Shown here in pieces: positions 47,893 to 57,289 of a DNA stretch of 64,000 nucleotides. The stretch spans positions 16,913 to 80,912 of the forward strand of contig JAJQIJ010000013.1 in NCBI GenBank assembly GCA_021199275.1. Direction: 5' to 3'. Under the pieces are notes generated by a model. That model saw only the letters and a list, made by a program, of their open reading frames with translations. It was not told where the DNA came from and made no database searches. The position numbers and the translations under genes are program-made. Source of the DNA: Clostridiales bacterium. GTDB taxonomy: Bacteria > Bacillota > Clostridia > Oscillospirales > Acutalibacteraceae. Within the stretch, counting starts at the first letter, position 1, and the number at the start of each line of letters is the position of its first letter.

Positions 47893-48618
47893 ATGAAACA
47901 GAACAAAGAAAACAAAGGTAAAAAGACTTCCGCAAAACATGTTATTTTATCTGTAATAGGCATAATATTGTGCATTATTTTAATTCCGATTCTTGCAATA
48001 AACATTACTTTGATAATCAAAAGCTACACCAGTTCAGACGAAGTGCCGGCGGTTGCCGGATATATGCCCATGATTGTATTGACAGATTCAATGTACCCGG
48101 AAATTGAAAGCGGAGACCTTATAATATGCCACACTGCCGAAGCGCAGGACGTTGAAGTGGGCGACATAATTGCGTTTTTTGACCCGCAAAGCAGTTCCAG
48201 CATAGTTTCGCACCGCGTTATTGACATTGTGACTGAAGACGGCGAAATTTATTTTGAAACAAAGGGCGACAATAATAATGTGGCAGATTCAGAGCTTGTG
48301 CCGCAGGACAACCTTGTGGGCGTGTGCATATCTGTTATAGCCGGCGCGGGTAATGTGGCAATGTTTATGCAAACCACACAGGGAATGATTTTATGCATAG
48401 TCTGCCCCATTGTTTTGCTTGTGATTTATGACATAATCCGCCGCAAAATTTATGAAAAAGATAAAAAAGACAACACCCAAATGCTGCTTAAGGAACTTGA
48501 AGAGCTCAAACAGCAAAAGGCACAAGGCGCCGTTTCAGAGCCCGCCATTTCAGGCGAAAGCGCCGTGCAAGCCGCTGAAAGCGCACAACAAACCGAAAAC
48601 CACGAAGAAAACCAATAA
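47893..48618 (+). CDS. Signal peptidase I, ER type (SipW-like), copy 1
   Basis: This membrane-bound serine protease removes signal peptides. The 241-aa protein has an N-terminal membrane helix (VILSVIGIILCIILIPILAI), the catalytic Ser66 in VLTDSMYP, and His107 in SSIVSHRVI where ordinary bacterial enzymes have Lys. This Ser/His form is the SipW/archaeal/ER type. A second helix follows near residue 165, then a charged coiled coil and an Ala/Glu/Gln tail. GGGGGAG lies before the ATG. Neighbours are a second such enzyme and sortase B, suggesting dedicated processing of surface proteins. The substrates are not in this window. Confidence 0.9.
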   Translation: MKQNKENKGKKTSAKHVILSVIGIILCIILIPILAINITLIIKSYTSSDEVPAVAGYMPMIVLTDSMYPEIESGDLIICHTAEAQDVEVGDIIAFFDPQSSSSIVSHRVIDIVTEDGEIYFETKGDNNNVADSELVPQDNLVGVCISVIAGAGNVAMFMQTTQGMILCIVCPIVLLVIYDIIRRKIYEKDKKDNTQMLLKELEELKQQKAQGAVSEPAISGESAVQAAESAQQTENHEENQ

Positions 48619-48625
48619 ATAAAAT

Positions 48626-48652
48626 ACGCCCGCCTGCCATAAAGGCGGGCGT
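48626..48652. repeat. Hairpin between the two signal peptidase genes
   Basis: ACGCCCGCCT and AAGGCGGGCGT pair strongly, but no T tract follows. It is more likely an mRNA-stabilising or processing element than a full terminator. Confidence 0.5.
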
Positions 48653-48677
48653 TGCCTGAATTTTAGTAAGACTGAAT

Positions 48678-49274
48678 GTGACAATGCTAATGGAAAATAA
48701 ATCAAGAAAAGCAAAAAGTGCAAAAAAACTTATAAAAGCAGCTTTCAGGGCATTGCTTATATTGGTCATATGCTTTCTTTTAGGCGTAAGCATATATTCC
48801 AATATAGAAAAAAACGCCGGCGAACAAATGCCCATGCCGCTTGGCTGGGGCGTGTCAATAGTGGCGTCCGGCAGCATGGAACCAGAGCTTTCGGTAAACG
48901 ACCTGGTTATAATTAAAGAAACGCAGGAAATAGCGCTTGGAGACACCATTGTTTATGAAACAGACAGCGGCAGTCTTGTCATTCATAAGGTTATTTCGAT
49001 TGACGGCAGCACAATTACAACGCAGGGCATTGCCAACAACACGCCGGACCAGCCCATTGACATATCTGCCGTTAAAGGAAAGCTTGTTTACAGCATTCCG
49101 AAAGTGGGCGCTGTAATAACCGCGCTGAAAACGCCGGCGGGCATAATAATATTGCTTGTGGCAGCGGTGCTTTTGTTTGCAGCCCCGAACTTCATAAAAA
49201 CAAAAAAAGACAACAGCGGCGAAGACCCAGAAAAGCTGAAAGAGGAAATTAAAAAATTAAAAGATGAGCAATAA
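48678..49274 (+). CDS. Signal peptidase I, ER type, copy 2
   Basis: The 198-aa relative of the preceding enzyme has a membrane helix (FRALLILVICFLLGVSIY), Ser66 in VASGSMEPELS, and His103 in LVIHKVISID, again with the Ser/His pair. A second membrane helix lies near residue 155, followed by a Glu/Lys tail. The track begins at GTG; ATGs at 48684 and 48690 are equally possible, as no clear ribosome site separates them. It overlaps the sortase gene by 11 bases, which ties the two functions together. The copies differ enough in sequence to suggest different substrates. Confidence 0.85.
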   Translation: MTMLMENKSRKAKSAKKLIKAAFRALLILVICFLLGVSIYSNIEKNAGEQMPMPLGWGVSIVASGSMEPELSVNDLVIIKETQEIALGDTIVYETDSGSLVIHKVISIDGSTITTQGIANNTPDQPIDISAVKGKLVYSIPKVGAVITALKTPAGIIILLVAAVLLFAAPNFIKTKKDNSGEDPEKLKEEIKKLKDEQ

Positions 49275-50001
49275 AAAATCTTTGCGCTGGCGTTTACCCC
49301 TTATCATAATTCTTATTATTGTAATAGCAATTTCGGGCTATAAAATTTATGACTATCTGTCTGAAATAAGCACCGCAGTCAAAGAAACAGACAGCCTGGC
49401 CGAAATTGCAGTAAGCGAAGCCGAGTCAGGCGAAGCTGCGCCTATTTCAGTTGACTTTGACAAGCTTTTAAGTCAAAATGCAGACATAATTGCGTGGATA
49501 TACTGCGAAGACACGCCGATTAACTACCCCATAGTTCAGGCTTCTGACAACAGCTATTACCTGCGCCGCCTGACAGACGGCAGCTATAACCGCGCGGGCA
49601 CACTGTTTATGGACTGTAATAATAAAAGCGACTTTTCCGACTTAAACTCTGTAATTTACGGGCATAATATGAAAACAGACATAATGTTCGGCACGCTGCC
49701 CGAATATGAAGAGCAAAGCTATTATGACGAACACCCGGTAATGTGGCTCTTTACCCCGCAGCAAAATTATAAAATTGAATTGTTTGCCGCTTTTCTTACG
49801 AGCGCCGGCTCTGAAATTTATGAAGCTCTTGACACCGAAGAGCAGCTGGGCGAATATATTGCAGACGCCCTGGCAGAATCTGACTTCAAGGCAGAAATTG
49901 ACCCCACCGGCGCAGAACATATAATAACACTGTCAACCTGCTCATATGAATATAACAATGCGCGCTATGTTTTAATAGGCGTACTTAGCGAATGCAATTA
50001 A
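49264..50001 (+). CDS. srtB: Class B sortase
   Basis: This membrane-anchored transpeptidase links surface proteins to peptidoglycan or builds pili. The 245-aa protein has an N-terminal helix (LPLIIILIIVIAISGY) and the class B fold: IIAWIYCEDTPINYPIVQ, His134 in VIYGHNM, Cys226 in TLSTCSYE and Arg234 in ARYVLIG. It is coupled to the second signal peptidase. No protein with a sortase signal or pilin fold is encoded in the window, so its target is encoded elsewhere. Confidence 0.93.
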   Translation: MSNKKSLRWRLPLIIILIIVIAISGYKIYDYLSEISTAVKETDSLAEIAVSEAESGEAAPISVDFDKLLSQNADIIAWIYCEDTPINYPIVQASDNSYYLRRLTDGSYNRAGTLFMDCNNKSDFSDLNSVIYGHNMKTDIMFGTLPEYEEQSYYDEHPVMWLFTPQQNYKIELFAAFLTSAGSEIYEALDTEEQLGEYIADALAESDFKAEIDPTGAEHIITLSTCSYEYNNARYVLIGVLSECN

Positions 50002-50072
50002 CATAAAAAGTTGGTGTTCTATTAAACGGCTTGCACCGCGGTTAAATTTTGCCGCCGGGCACGATAAGCTAA

Positions 50073-50117
50073 ATTCAAAAGAGCCGCCGATACAAACGTA
50101 TCGGCGGCTCTTTGAAT
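50073..50117. terminator. Bidirectional terminator between srtB and trpA
   Basis: A near-perfect long inverted repeat: ATTCAAA, then GAGCCGCCGATAC and GTATCGGCGGCTC, then TTTGAAT, with an AAAC loop. It lies between convergent genes. Confidence 0.85.
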
Positions 50118-50190
50118 AGTTGCCCGGCTTTTTAAATGCCCACCGTTGGGTGCCGGGGCGGCAGCCGGCGCTCTTTGGCTGGCTTTTGTT

Positions 50191-50961
50191 TTATTCCATT
50201 GCCAGCTTCATTTCCTTTACATATTTATAAACCTGTTCGGGGGCGTTTTTGCCATATTTTTCAACAAGGCGCACTATGGCGGAACCGACTATTACACCGT
50301 CTGCCACACGGGAATATTTTTTTGCCTGTTCAGGCGTGCTGATTCCGAAGCCTATTGCCACCGGCGTGTCTGTAACGGCTTTTATGGCGGCGGTGATTGA
50401 CTCAAGGTCTGTTTTAATTTCGTTTCTTACCCCCGTAACGCCGAGAGATGAAACTTCATAAATAAACCCCTGTGCGTCTTCGGCAATCATTTTTATGCGT
50501 TCGTCGCTTGTGGGCGCAATAAGTGAAATTACGTCTATGCCGTATTTTTCGGCAACGTCTGAAAGTTCGTGTTTTTCTTCAAACGGCATGTCAGGTATTA
50601 TTACCCCGCTTATTCCGCTTTCCACGGCACGGCTTAAAAACCTGTCATAGCCATATTTAAAAAGCACGTTTAAATATGTCATATAAACCAGCGGCACGTC
50701 GGTTTCTTTTGAAATTTCTTTTGTAAGTTCAAAAACCTTGTCTGTTGTAGTGCCGTTTGCAAGTGAACGAATATTTGCCCCCTGAATTACAACACCCTCT
50801 GCAATCGGGTCTGAAAAAGGAATGCCTATTTCAATTAAATCACAGCCGCCTTCGGCCATTTTAAGTATTATCTGCCTGCTTGTTTCCATGTCCGGGTCAC
50901 CGGCAGTCACAAAACCTATAAACGCCTTTTTGCCGGAAAATGCTTTTGCTATTTTATTCAT
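50191..50961 (-). CDS. trpA: Tryptophan synthase alpha subunit
   Basis: It cleaves indole-3-glycerol phosphate to indole, which passes to TrpB. The 256-aa TIM barrel has the catalytic Glu/Asp region [34 protein letters not shown] and [10 protein letters not shown]. It is the last gene of the operon and overlaps trpB by 8 bases at TATGAATAA. The length is normal. Confidence 0.96.
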   Translation of the reverse strand: MNKIAKAFSGKKAFIGFVTAGDPDMETSRQIILKMAEGGCDLIEIGIPFSDPIAEGVVIQGANIRSLANGTTTDKVFELTKEISKETDVPLVYMTYLNVLFKYGYDRFLSRAVESGISGVIIPDMPFEEKHELSDVAEKYGIDVISLIAPTSDERIKMIAEDAQGFIYEVSSLGVTGVRNEIKTDLESITAAIKAVTDTPVAIGFGISTPEQAKKYSRVADGVIVGSAIVRLVEKYGKNAPEQVYKYVKEMKLAME

Positions 50962-52138
50962 AAATTTCTTTCCCCCTGTACCTTGCTATGGCGGCCACGT
51001 CTTTGTCTCCCCTGCCGGAAAGGCAGCAAATTATAATTTCGTTTTTATTCATTTGCGGCGCAATTTTCATTACATGGGCTATTGCATGCGCGCTTTCAAT
51101 GGCGCAAATTATGCCTTCCGTTTTTGCAAGATATTCAAACGCGTTTACGGCTTCGTCGTCAGTCACAGGCACATATTCCGCCCTGCCCGTGTCTTTAAGA
51201 TGGGCGTGTTCAGGGCCAACACCCGGGTAATCAAGCCCCGCCGATATGCTGTAAACAGGCGCAATCTGGCCGTATTCGTCTTGGCAAAAATATGATTTCA
51301 TGCCATGGAAAACGCCCGGTGTGCCGGTGGCCATTGTGGCTGCGGTTTCTTTTGTGTCAACACCCTTGCCTGCCGCTTCACAGCCAATAAGGCGAACATC
51401 TTTATCATTAATGAAATTATAAAACATGCCCATGGCGTTTGACCCGCCGCCCACACACGCCAGCACAGCGTTCGGCAGCCTGCCCTCTTTTTGCAAAATC
51501 TGTTCGCGCGCTTCCTGGCTTATAACAGCCTGAAAGTCGCGCACTATAGTGGGAAATGGGTGCGGCCCCATGACAGAGCCAAGCACATAAAGCGTGTCGT
51601 CTACGCGCGACACCCATTCGCGCATGGCTTCGTTTACCGCGTCCTTTAAAGTCATGGTGCCGGTGCAAACCGGGTGCACCTTGGCGCCTAAAAGTTCCAT
51701 TCTGTAACAGTTAAGAGCCTGGCGTTCAGTGTCAAGCTTGCCCATATAGATTTCACATTCAAGCCCCATAAGCGCTGCCGCGGTGGCAGCCGCAACACCG
51801 TGCTGCCCCGCGCCGGTTTCCGCTATTATGCGCGTTTTGCCCATTTTTTTTGCAAGCAGGCACTGCCCCAAGACATTGTTGATTTTATGCGCGCCGGTGT
51901 GGTTTAAATCTTCACGCTTCAGGTAAATTTTGGCGCCGCCCAAGTCCTGCGTCATGTTTTCAGCATAATAAAGCAGCGACGGCCTGCCCGCATATTCCCT
52001 GTTTACAGTGTCAAGCTCTTTTATAAAGTCAGGGTCGTTTTTATAATGTTCATAAGCTTTTTCAAGATTTATAATTTCATTCATCAGCGTTTCTGGTATA
52101 TACTGCCCGCCGTGTATTCCGAATCTGCCTTTATTCAT
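50954..52138 (-). CDS. trpB: Tryptophan synthase beta subunit
   Basis: This PLP enzyme condenses indole with serine. From ATG 52138 the product is [18 protein letters not shown]..., 394 aa, the normal TrpB1 length. The PLP lysine is in [14 protein letters not shown], followed by GAGQHGVA and the glycine loop [10 protein letters not shown]. The track's longer start lies inside trpF and is not needed. It overlaps trpF by 8 bases through the same TATGAATAA junction used between trpB and trpA. Confidence 0.96.
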   Translation of the reverse strand: MNKGRFGIHGGQYIPETLMNEIINLEKAYEHYKNDPDFIKELDTVNREYAGRPSLLYYAENMTQDLGGAKIYLKREDLNHTGAHKINNVLGQCLLAKKMGKTRIIAETGAGQHGVAAATAAALMGLECEIYMGKLDTERQALNCYRMELLGAKVHPVCTGTMTLKDAVNEAMREWVSRVDDTLYVLGSVMGPHPFPTIVRDFQAVISQEAREQILQKEGRLPNAVLACVGGGSNAMGMFYNFINDKDVRLIGCEAAGKGVDTKETAATMATGTPGVFHGMKSYFCQDEYGQIAPVYSISAGLDYPGVGPEHAHLKDTGRAEYVPVTDDEAVNAFEYLAKTEGIICAIESAHAIAHVMKIAPQMNKNEIIICCLSGRGDKDVAAIARYRGKEIYE

Positions 52139-52715
52139 ACCTTGCAATCTCCAATATTCTTTTGATTTTATTGTAATCCTTAACGCCGCCGGTTTCAACG
52201 CCTGACGAAATATCAAGCGCAAACGGCTTTACCGTTTCAATGGCTGATTTTAAATTGCTTTCACAAAGCCCGCCTGCCAAAAAAAACTTTTTTTGCGTTT
52301 TGGGAATGTTTTTCCATTCAAATGCCTGCCCGCTGCCCGCGCCGGAATCGAACATGAAATATTCGCAGTCATAGTCTTTAAGCTTTGCGCCCGCTGCGCC
52401 ACCGGCGACCTTAAAGCATTTTATTACAGGCGCTTTTATTTTTTTACAATAGCCGCCGCTTTCATTGCCGTGCAGCTGAACTATGTCTATTATGCCGCTG
52501 CTGACAAAGAAATTTATGCGTTCTGTGTCGTCGTCAACAAACACGCCTACCGCCTTTATTTCACCGCAAAGCCGAGACTTAAGGCGCTTTGCCGTTTCCA
52601 TGTCAATGCTTCTGCGAAAGCCGGGGGTTAATATAAAGCCCGCAAAGTCCGGCTTTAATTCGTTTACATAATCAATGTCCTGCTCGCGCCTGAGCCCGCA
52701 AATTTTAATTAGCAT
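52131..52715 (-). CDS. trpF: Phosphoribosylanthranilate isomerase
   Basis: The 194-aa TIM barrel catalyses the third step of tryptophan synthesis. The catalytic Cys is in [13 protein letters not shown] and the Asp in [24 protein letters not shown] and [15 protein letters not shown] complete the phosphate site. It starts inside the end of trpC (11-base overlap). Confidence 0.95.
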   Translation of the reverse strand: MLIKICGLRREQDIDYVNELKPDFAGFILTPGFRRSIDMETAKRLKSRLCGEIKAVGVFVDDDTERINFFVSSGIIDIVQLHGNESGGYCKKIKAPVIKCFKVAGGAAGAKLKDYDCEYFMFDSGAGSGQAFEWKNIPKTQKKFFLAGGLCESNLKSAIETVKPFALDISSGVETGGVKDYNKIKRILEIARYE

Positions 52716-53496
52716 TGCCCCTGAGCTCCTTTAAAGCCGCAGCCCTGTCAGGCGCGCGCATAAGCGCCTCGCCTATAAGCACGGCATTTGTGTTATTAGC
52801 TTGCAGCGTTTCAATGTCTGCCCTGCTTTTTACGCCGCTTTCGCTGACATATATAATGTTTTCGGGAATCAGCCGTCTCATGCGCGCCGAATTGGAAACG
52901 TCAACCGAAAAGTCGTTTAAATTTCTGTTGTTTACCCCCACTATGCGCGCCCCGGCGCGAAGAGCCGTTTCTGTTTCAGGCTCACTATGCGCTTCCACCA
53001 GCGCGCTGATTCCCAAATCATTGCAAATTGCAATATATTCCCTGATTTGGCTTTCCGAAAGCAACGCGCATATAAGCAGCACACAGTCTGCCCCCAATAG
53101 CTTTGCTTCATAAATCTGGTAACTGCTAAGCGTGAAATCCTTGCGCAGCACCGGAATTGAAACAGCAGCTTTGATTTTCCTTAAATATTCGTCTGCGCCC
53201 AAAAACCACCTGGGCTCTGTAAGGCATGAAATGCAATCTGCGCCGCCCTTTTCATATTCAAGCGCAATTTTCAAATAAGGAAAATCAGGCGATATAAGCC
53301 CCTTTGACGGGCTGGCTTTTTTAATTTCGCATATAAACGAAAGGCCGGGTGCGCCCAAAGCTTTTTCAAATTCAAACGCGCCCTTTTTCATTGCCAGCGC
53401 TTTTGCTGTTACTGACTTTTCGCTTTCTTTTTTCTTAATAGCCGCATATCTTTCTTTGGTATAAGCGGCAATTTCATTTAAAATAGTGTTACTCAT
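52705..53496 (-). CDS. trpC: Indole-3-glycerol phosphate synthase
   Basis: The 263-aa TIM barrel closes the indole ring. Motifs: FICEIKKASPSKGLI with the catalytic Lys, VLRKDFTL, GVNNRNLNDF and YVSESGVKS. It overlaps trpD by 8 bases. The length is normal; it is not fused to trpF, unlike in enterics. Confidence 0.95.
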   Translation of the reverse strand: MSNTILNEIAAYTKERYAAIKKKESEKSVTAKALAMKKGAFEFEKALGAPGLSFICEIKKASPSKGLISPDFPYLKIALEYEKGGADCISCLTEPRWFLGADEYLRKIKAAVSIPVLRKDFTLSSYQIYEAKLLGADCVLLICALLSESQIREYIAICNDLGISALVEAHSEPETETALRAGARIVGVNNRNLNDFSVDVSNSARMRRLIPENIIYVSESGVKSRADIETLQANNTNAVLIGEALMRAPDRAAALKELRGNAN

Positions 53497-54511
53497 TTGT
53501 TATCTCTGTAAATTTATTCAGCGTTTCAAGCGCCCTGCCTGAATCAATGCTTTCGGCAGCTATGTCCATGGCTTCCTTCAGGCTGACTTTGCCGCGCCTA
53601 TCAACATATATTCCGCCGCCCGCGTTTAAAATAACGGCTGTTCTTTGCGCGTCTGTTCCGCCGCCTGCCAGCACGGCCCTTGTTATTGCGGCGTTTTCCT
53701 GCGCCGTGCCGCCCAATAAGTCTGACTTTTTATAACGTTTAAAGCCGAAATCTTCAGGCTTTATGGTGTAATATTTGATGTCTGTGTTTCTGACTTCTGC
53801 AATGGCAGTTTCGCCGCAGGCGCTGATTTCGTCAAATGTGTCAAGCCCAAACACCACCAAAGCGTCTTTAACGCCGAGCTTTATTATAACCTTTGCAATT
53901 TTTTCAACATATTCCCTGCTGAAAACGCCCAAAACCATCATGTCTGCCCCGGCGGGGTTAGTCAAGGGGCCCAAGATATTAAACACAGTTCTTATGCCTA
54001 TTTCCTTGCGCACCGGCCCCACAAAGCGCATTGCGCTGTGGTATTTCTGCGCAAACAGAAAACACATATTAGCTTCATCAAACGCTTTTTTCATAACGGC
54101 CGAGTCGGCGTTTACATTGACCCCCAAAGCTTCAAGGCAATCTGCCGCGCCGCTTTGAGACGACGCCGCGCGGTTGCCGTGCTTGGCAATTTTTACGCCG
54201 GCAGCAGCAAGCACAAAAGACGCTGTGGTAGATATGTTGAAGCTGTTTGACTTATCGCCGCCGGTGCCCACTATGTCAAGCGAATGCACCGCCCCGTCAA
54301 AATGCAGGGCGCGGCTGCGCATGCCGTTTGCCGAGCCGGCTATTTCATCGTCTGTTTCGCCTTTAATCGCAAGCGCGGTTAAAAAAGACGCAATAAGCGC
54401 AGCAGAGCATTCGCCGCCCATGATTTCCTCAACGGCGCTCTTTGCTTCGTCATAAGTAAGATTTTCGCCTGCCGTTACCTTAAAAAGTAAATCCTTTAAC
54501 ATTGTTACCAT
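53489..54511 (-). CDS. trpD: Anthranilate phosphoribosyltransferase
   Basis: It adds phosphoribose to anthranilate. From the ATG at 54511 the product is MVTMLKDLLFKVTAGENLTYDEAK..., 340 aa, the usual length. Motifs: IVGTGGDKSNSFNIST for PRPP and metal, and KHGNRAASSQSGAAD. A second ATG three codons later (54502) is equally possible. The track's 25-residue extension shows no family similarity. A gap of about 136 bases separates it from trpG, with no promoter seen. Confidence 0.93.
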   Translation of the reverse strand: MVTMLKDLLFKVTAGENLTYDEAKSAVEEIMGGECSAALIASFLTALAIKGETDDEIAGSANGMRSRALHFDGAVHSLDIVGTGGDKSNSFNISTTASFVLAAAGVKIAKHGNRAASSQSGAADCLEALGVNVNADSAVMKKAFDEANMCFLFAQKYHSAMRFVGPVRKEIGIRTVFNILGPLTNPAGADMMVLGVFSREYVEKIAKVIIKLGVKDALVVFGLDTFDEISACGETAIAEVRNTDIKYYTIKPEDFGFKRYKKSDLLGGTAQENAAITRAVLAGGGTDAQRTAVILNAGGGIYVDRRGKVSLKEAMDIAAESIDSGRALETLNKFTEITNE

Positions 54512-54647
54512 AAACCTTTCCGGCTGCAAAATTTTAAACCACGTTATTCCCGCGCGGCCGAACGGGGCGTGATATGAATTCATCAAGGCAAAAGCTTTGA
54601 GTGAATTGGTTGTAATTTTATAATCGTAAGCGCATGAAAGCGGAAAT

Positions 54648-55220
54648 TTATGCCTTTGCGCTTAAAAAATTATGCAATATTGTTTTGCCGTCAGGCGTCA
54701 TTATTGACTCCGGGTGGAATTGCAGCCCCCAAATAGGGTATTGCGTGTGCCTGACTGCCATTATTTCACCGTCTTGCGTTTTGGCAATTACCTTAAGGCA
54801 CGCGGGTATGGTGGCGGGGTCTGCCGCAAGCGAATGGTATCTTGCAACCGTGATTTCACCGGGAAGAGAGCTGAAAATCGGGTCTGCCGTGTCAATTTGC
54901 ACCACGCTTTGCTTGCCGTGCATAAGTTCACGCGCATATGTAACCGTGGCGCCGAAGGCTTCGCATATTGACTGGTGGCCAAGGCAAACACCCAGAATTT
55001 TTGAAAATTTGCCCAGTTCTCTTGCGACTTCAATGCACACGCCCGCGTCTTTGGGGCGCCGCGGCCCCGGCGATAAAATAATATATTCGGCCTGAAGCGC
55101 CTTTATTTCAGGCAAAGTCATTTCGTCGTTTCTTATTACTTTTATGTCGGGGTTTTCAGCGCCGATTAACTGGTAAAGGTTATATGAAAAGCTGTCATAA
55201 TTGTCAATCAACAATATCAA
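54648..55220 (-). CDS. trpG: Anthranilate synthase glutaminase component
   Basis: This class I glutamine amidotransferase has 190 aa. It opens ILLIDNYDSFSYNLYQ and has LSPGPRRPKDAG, the nucleophile Cys in GVCLGHQSICE, and the His/Glu pair in QFHPESIMT. The start is TTG at 55220, overlapping the trpE stop (TTGA) with GGGGG 7 bases upstream; the track's longer start is not supported. Coupled translation fits the 1:1 complex with TrpE. Confidence 0.94.
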   Translation of the reverse strand: MILLIDNYDSFSYNLYQLIGAENPDIKVIRNDEMTLPEIKALQAEYIILSPGPRRPKDAGVCIEVARELGKFSKILGVCLGHQSICEAFGATVTYARELMHGKQSVVQIDTADPIFSSLPGEITVARYHSLAADPATIPACLKVIAKTQDGEIMAVRHTQYPIWGLQFHPESIMTPDGKTILHNFLSAKA

Positions 55221-56683
55221 TTTTCTTCCCCCTTTTCGCATTGCAGGGCATTTACAACCGCCCTTGCCTTATTTAAACATTCAAGGTGTTCCTTTTCAGG
55301 GTTTGAATCTGCCACAATGCCCGCCCCGGAACGGACATAGACCTTGCCGTTTTTCTTATAGGCAATTCTTATTGCAATGCATGTGTCCAGGTTGCCCGTA
55401 AAGTCAATATAGCCTATTGCGCCGCCGTATATGCCGCGCCTGTTATTTTCAAGTTCGTTTATAATCTGCATTGCCCTGATTTTCGGCGCGCCGGAAAGCG
55501 TGCCTGCCGGCAGCACTGCGTCAATGGCGTCAAGCGCGCCGCAGCCGCCCCTTATTGTGCCGGAAACTGTGGAACCTATGTGCATAACATGGCTGAACTT
55601 TAAAATGTTGTGGTATTGCTGAACTTTCACGCTGCCGAAACAACTTATTTTGCCCAAATCATTTCTGCCCAAATCAACCAGCATATTGTGTTCAGACAGC
55701 TCTTTTGGGTCGCAAAGCAGCGCCTGTTCAAGCTGCGCGTCTTCCTCTGCCGTCTTGCCGCGCGGCCTGGTGCCCGCAAGCGGGTATGTGTAAAGCGTGT
55801 CGCCTGTAAGCTTGACAAGGGTTTCTGGCGACGCACCGGCAATTTCAATGTCATTTGACGAAAAATAAAACATATAAGGGCTTGGGTTTATTTTTTTGAG
55901 CCTTTCAAATGTGTTGAAAAGCGAGCCTTCCATGCCGGCTTCAAGCCTGTTGGAAAGCACCACCTGAAAAATATCGCCCTCGCGAATATAATGCTTTGCC
56001 CTTTCAACCATTGCGCCGTATTCCCCGGCGCTGAAAAGCGGTTTGAAATCTGTTTTAAGCACCGCTTCCGGCTGCGGAGCTTCTGCACCGTTTTCTATTA
56101 TGTCCTGCATTATTTCAAGCTCGCACACGGCGCTTTTATAATTTTCAGCCACCCTGTCTGTTTGCATGTTTGAAATTAAAATAATCTTTTTTTCCCTGTT
56201 GTCAAAGGCTATTACCTTGTCAAACAGCATAAGGTCAACGTCTTTAAAATTGCCGTCGTCAGCCGCGTCAAGGTCAATGCCGTTTTCGCTGTATTTTATA
56301 TAGTCATATGAAAAATAGCCAACCAGCCCGCCTGCGAAAGTGGGCAGATATTCAAGCTTCGGGCTCTTGTGTTCGTCAAGAATTTTTTGAATATGCCGGC
56401 GGGGCGAAGAGTCGTATTTCATAACCCCATATTCGTCTGCCACCGTAACAGCATAGTCCTTGCAGGTTATTTCGGCTTTCGGGTCATAGCCTATAAATGT
56501 ATACCTGCCCCAGCGGTGGGCGTCTTCACAAGATTCAAGCACAAAGCAGTGCGAACTGACGTTTTTAAGCTTTTTAATTACCTGCCCCGGCGTATAGCTA
56601 AACTCTATTTCCTTTGACAGCGGAATTGTTTTATAATCTTTCGCCAAATTTATAACTTCTTCAAACGAAGGTCTGATTTGCAT
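55217..56683 (-). CDS. trpE: Anthranilate synthase component I
   Basis: It converts chorismate to anthranilate with ammonia from TrpG. The 488-aa protein has the N-terminal region with the feedback-binding pattern (IPLSKEIEFSYTPGQVIKKL, LESCEDAHRWGRYTFIGYDP), then the catalytic core: AGTRPRGKTAEED, LVDLGRNDLGKI, LSGAPKIRAMQI and RSGAGIVADSNPEKE. ATG 56683 follows GGGGTG. First gene of trpEGDCFBA, about 160 bases after the T-box terminator. Confidence 0.96.
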   Translation of the reverse strand: MQIRPSFEEVINLAKDYKTIPLSKEIEFSYTPGQVIKKLKNVSSHCFVLESCEDAHRWGRYTFIGYDPKAEITCKDYAVTVADEYGVMKYDSSPRRHIQKILDEHKSPKLEYLPTFAGGLVGYFSYDYIKYSENGIDLDAADDGNFKDVDLMLFDKVIAFDNREKKIILISNMQTDRVAENYKSAVCELEIMQDIIENGAEAPQPEAVLKTDFKPLFSAGEYGAMVERAKHYIREGDIFQVVLSNRLEAGMEGSLFNTFERLKKINPSPYMFYFSSNDIEIAGASPETLVKLTGDTLYTYPLAGTRPRGKTAEEDAQLEQALLCDPKELSEHNMLVDLGRNDLGKISCFGSVKVQQYHNILKFSHVMHIGSTVSGTIRGGCGALDAIDAVLPAGTLSGAPKIRAMQIINELENNRRGIYGGAIGYIDFTGNLDTCIAIRIAYKKNGKVYVRSGAGIVADSNPEKEHLECLNKARAVVNALQCEKGEEN

Positions 56684-56844
56684 TTTTATCACCCCAAATA
56701 ACTTAAGCAATCGTGAGCCGAGCCGGGCAAGGTTTATCTTGGCAATGCCCCAAATACTGCGTTAAAAATACTCTGAATATTAGGTGGGGAATGCCCACGC
56801 CTGTGCAGTCTGCCGGGACTTTTGGCTGCCCGGCCTTTTAAAAT

Positions 56845-57110
56845 AAAAAAACCTGACAGCAGTATTACACTGCCGTCAGGGACGATTTTTAATCGCGGTA
56901 CCACCCTGTTTTGCGGAAAACCCGCACACTCTTGCAAGATACTATCATATCTTTGACCGATTAACGCAGGTCTGCACGTTGCGTTATACTAAGCTTAAAG
57001 CTTTTCTGCGCACCCTCAGCGGGCCATTTGGCAGGCCGTTTATTACCCCTTTCCAGCAACGGGGCTCTCTGTAAATTCGTGCTTTGCCTTTATTTCCGCT
57101 TCAACGGTTT
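56845..57110 (-). promoter_or_regulatory. T-box riboswitch (tRNA-Trp) of the trp operon
   Basis: On the minus strand the leader contains the stem I pieces AGAGAG and GTTGCTGGAAAGGGG, a specifier region CCAAATGGCCC with UGG (Trp) at 57024-57026, and the T-box AGGGTGGTACCGCG at 56894-56907. A terminator follows (CCTGACgGCAGT/ACTGCtGTCAGG plus seven T, 56845-56880). Uncharged tRNA-Trp would stabilise the antiterminator and allow transcription of trpE onward. The specifier assignment agrees with the downstream genes. Confidence 0.93.
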
Positions 57111-57210
57111 GATTTTATTAAATTTGTAAAGCGCCGTGGCGCTTGCCGCAGGCTTTTGCGCCGGCTTAAAACACAAGCGCTTTTAAAATGATGTTTTCAT
57201 TTCAATATTA

Positions 57211-57239
57211 ATGATAACACCCTGAAATTTTTTTGTCAA
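57211..57239 (-). promoter_or_regulatory. Promoter of the trp operon
   Basis: TTGACA and TATCAT are 17 bases apart on the minus strand, about 100 bases before T-box stem I. Confidence 0.8.
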
Positions 57240-57289
57240 GTGGTTTTGGCTGTTTTTTAACGGTGTGTGGAAGCTGCCGCGCGCCGATT

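Noticed and set aside
48626-48652. Full transcription terminator between the two signal peptidases
   Set aside because: A strong hairpin but no T tract, and no new promoter before the second gene; more likely an mRNA element.
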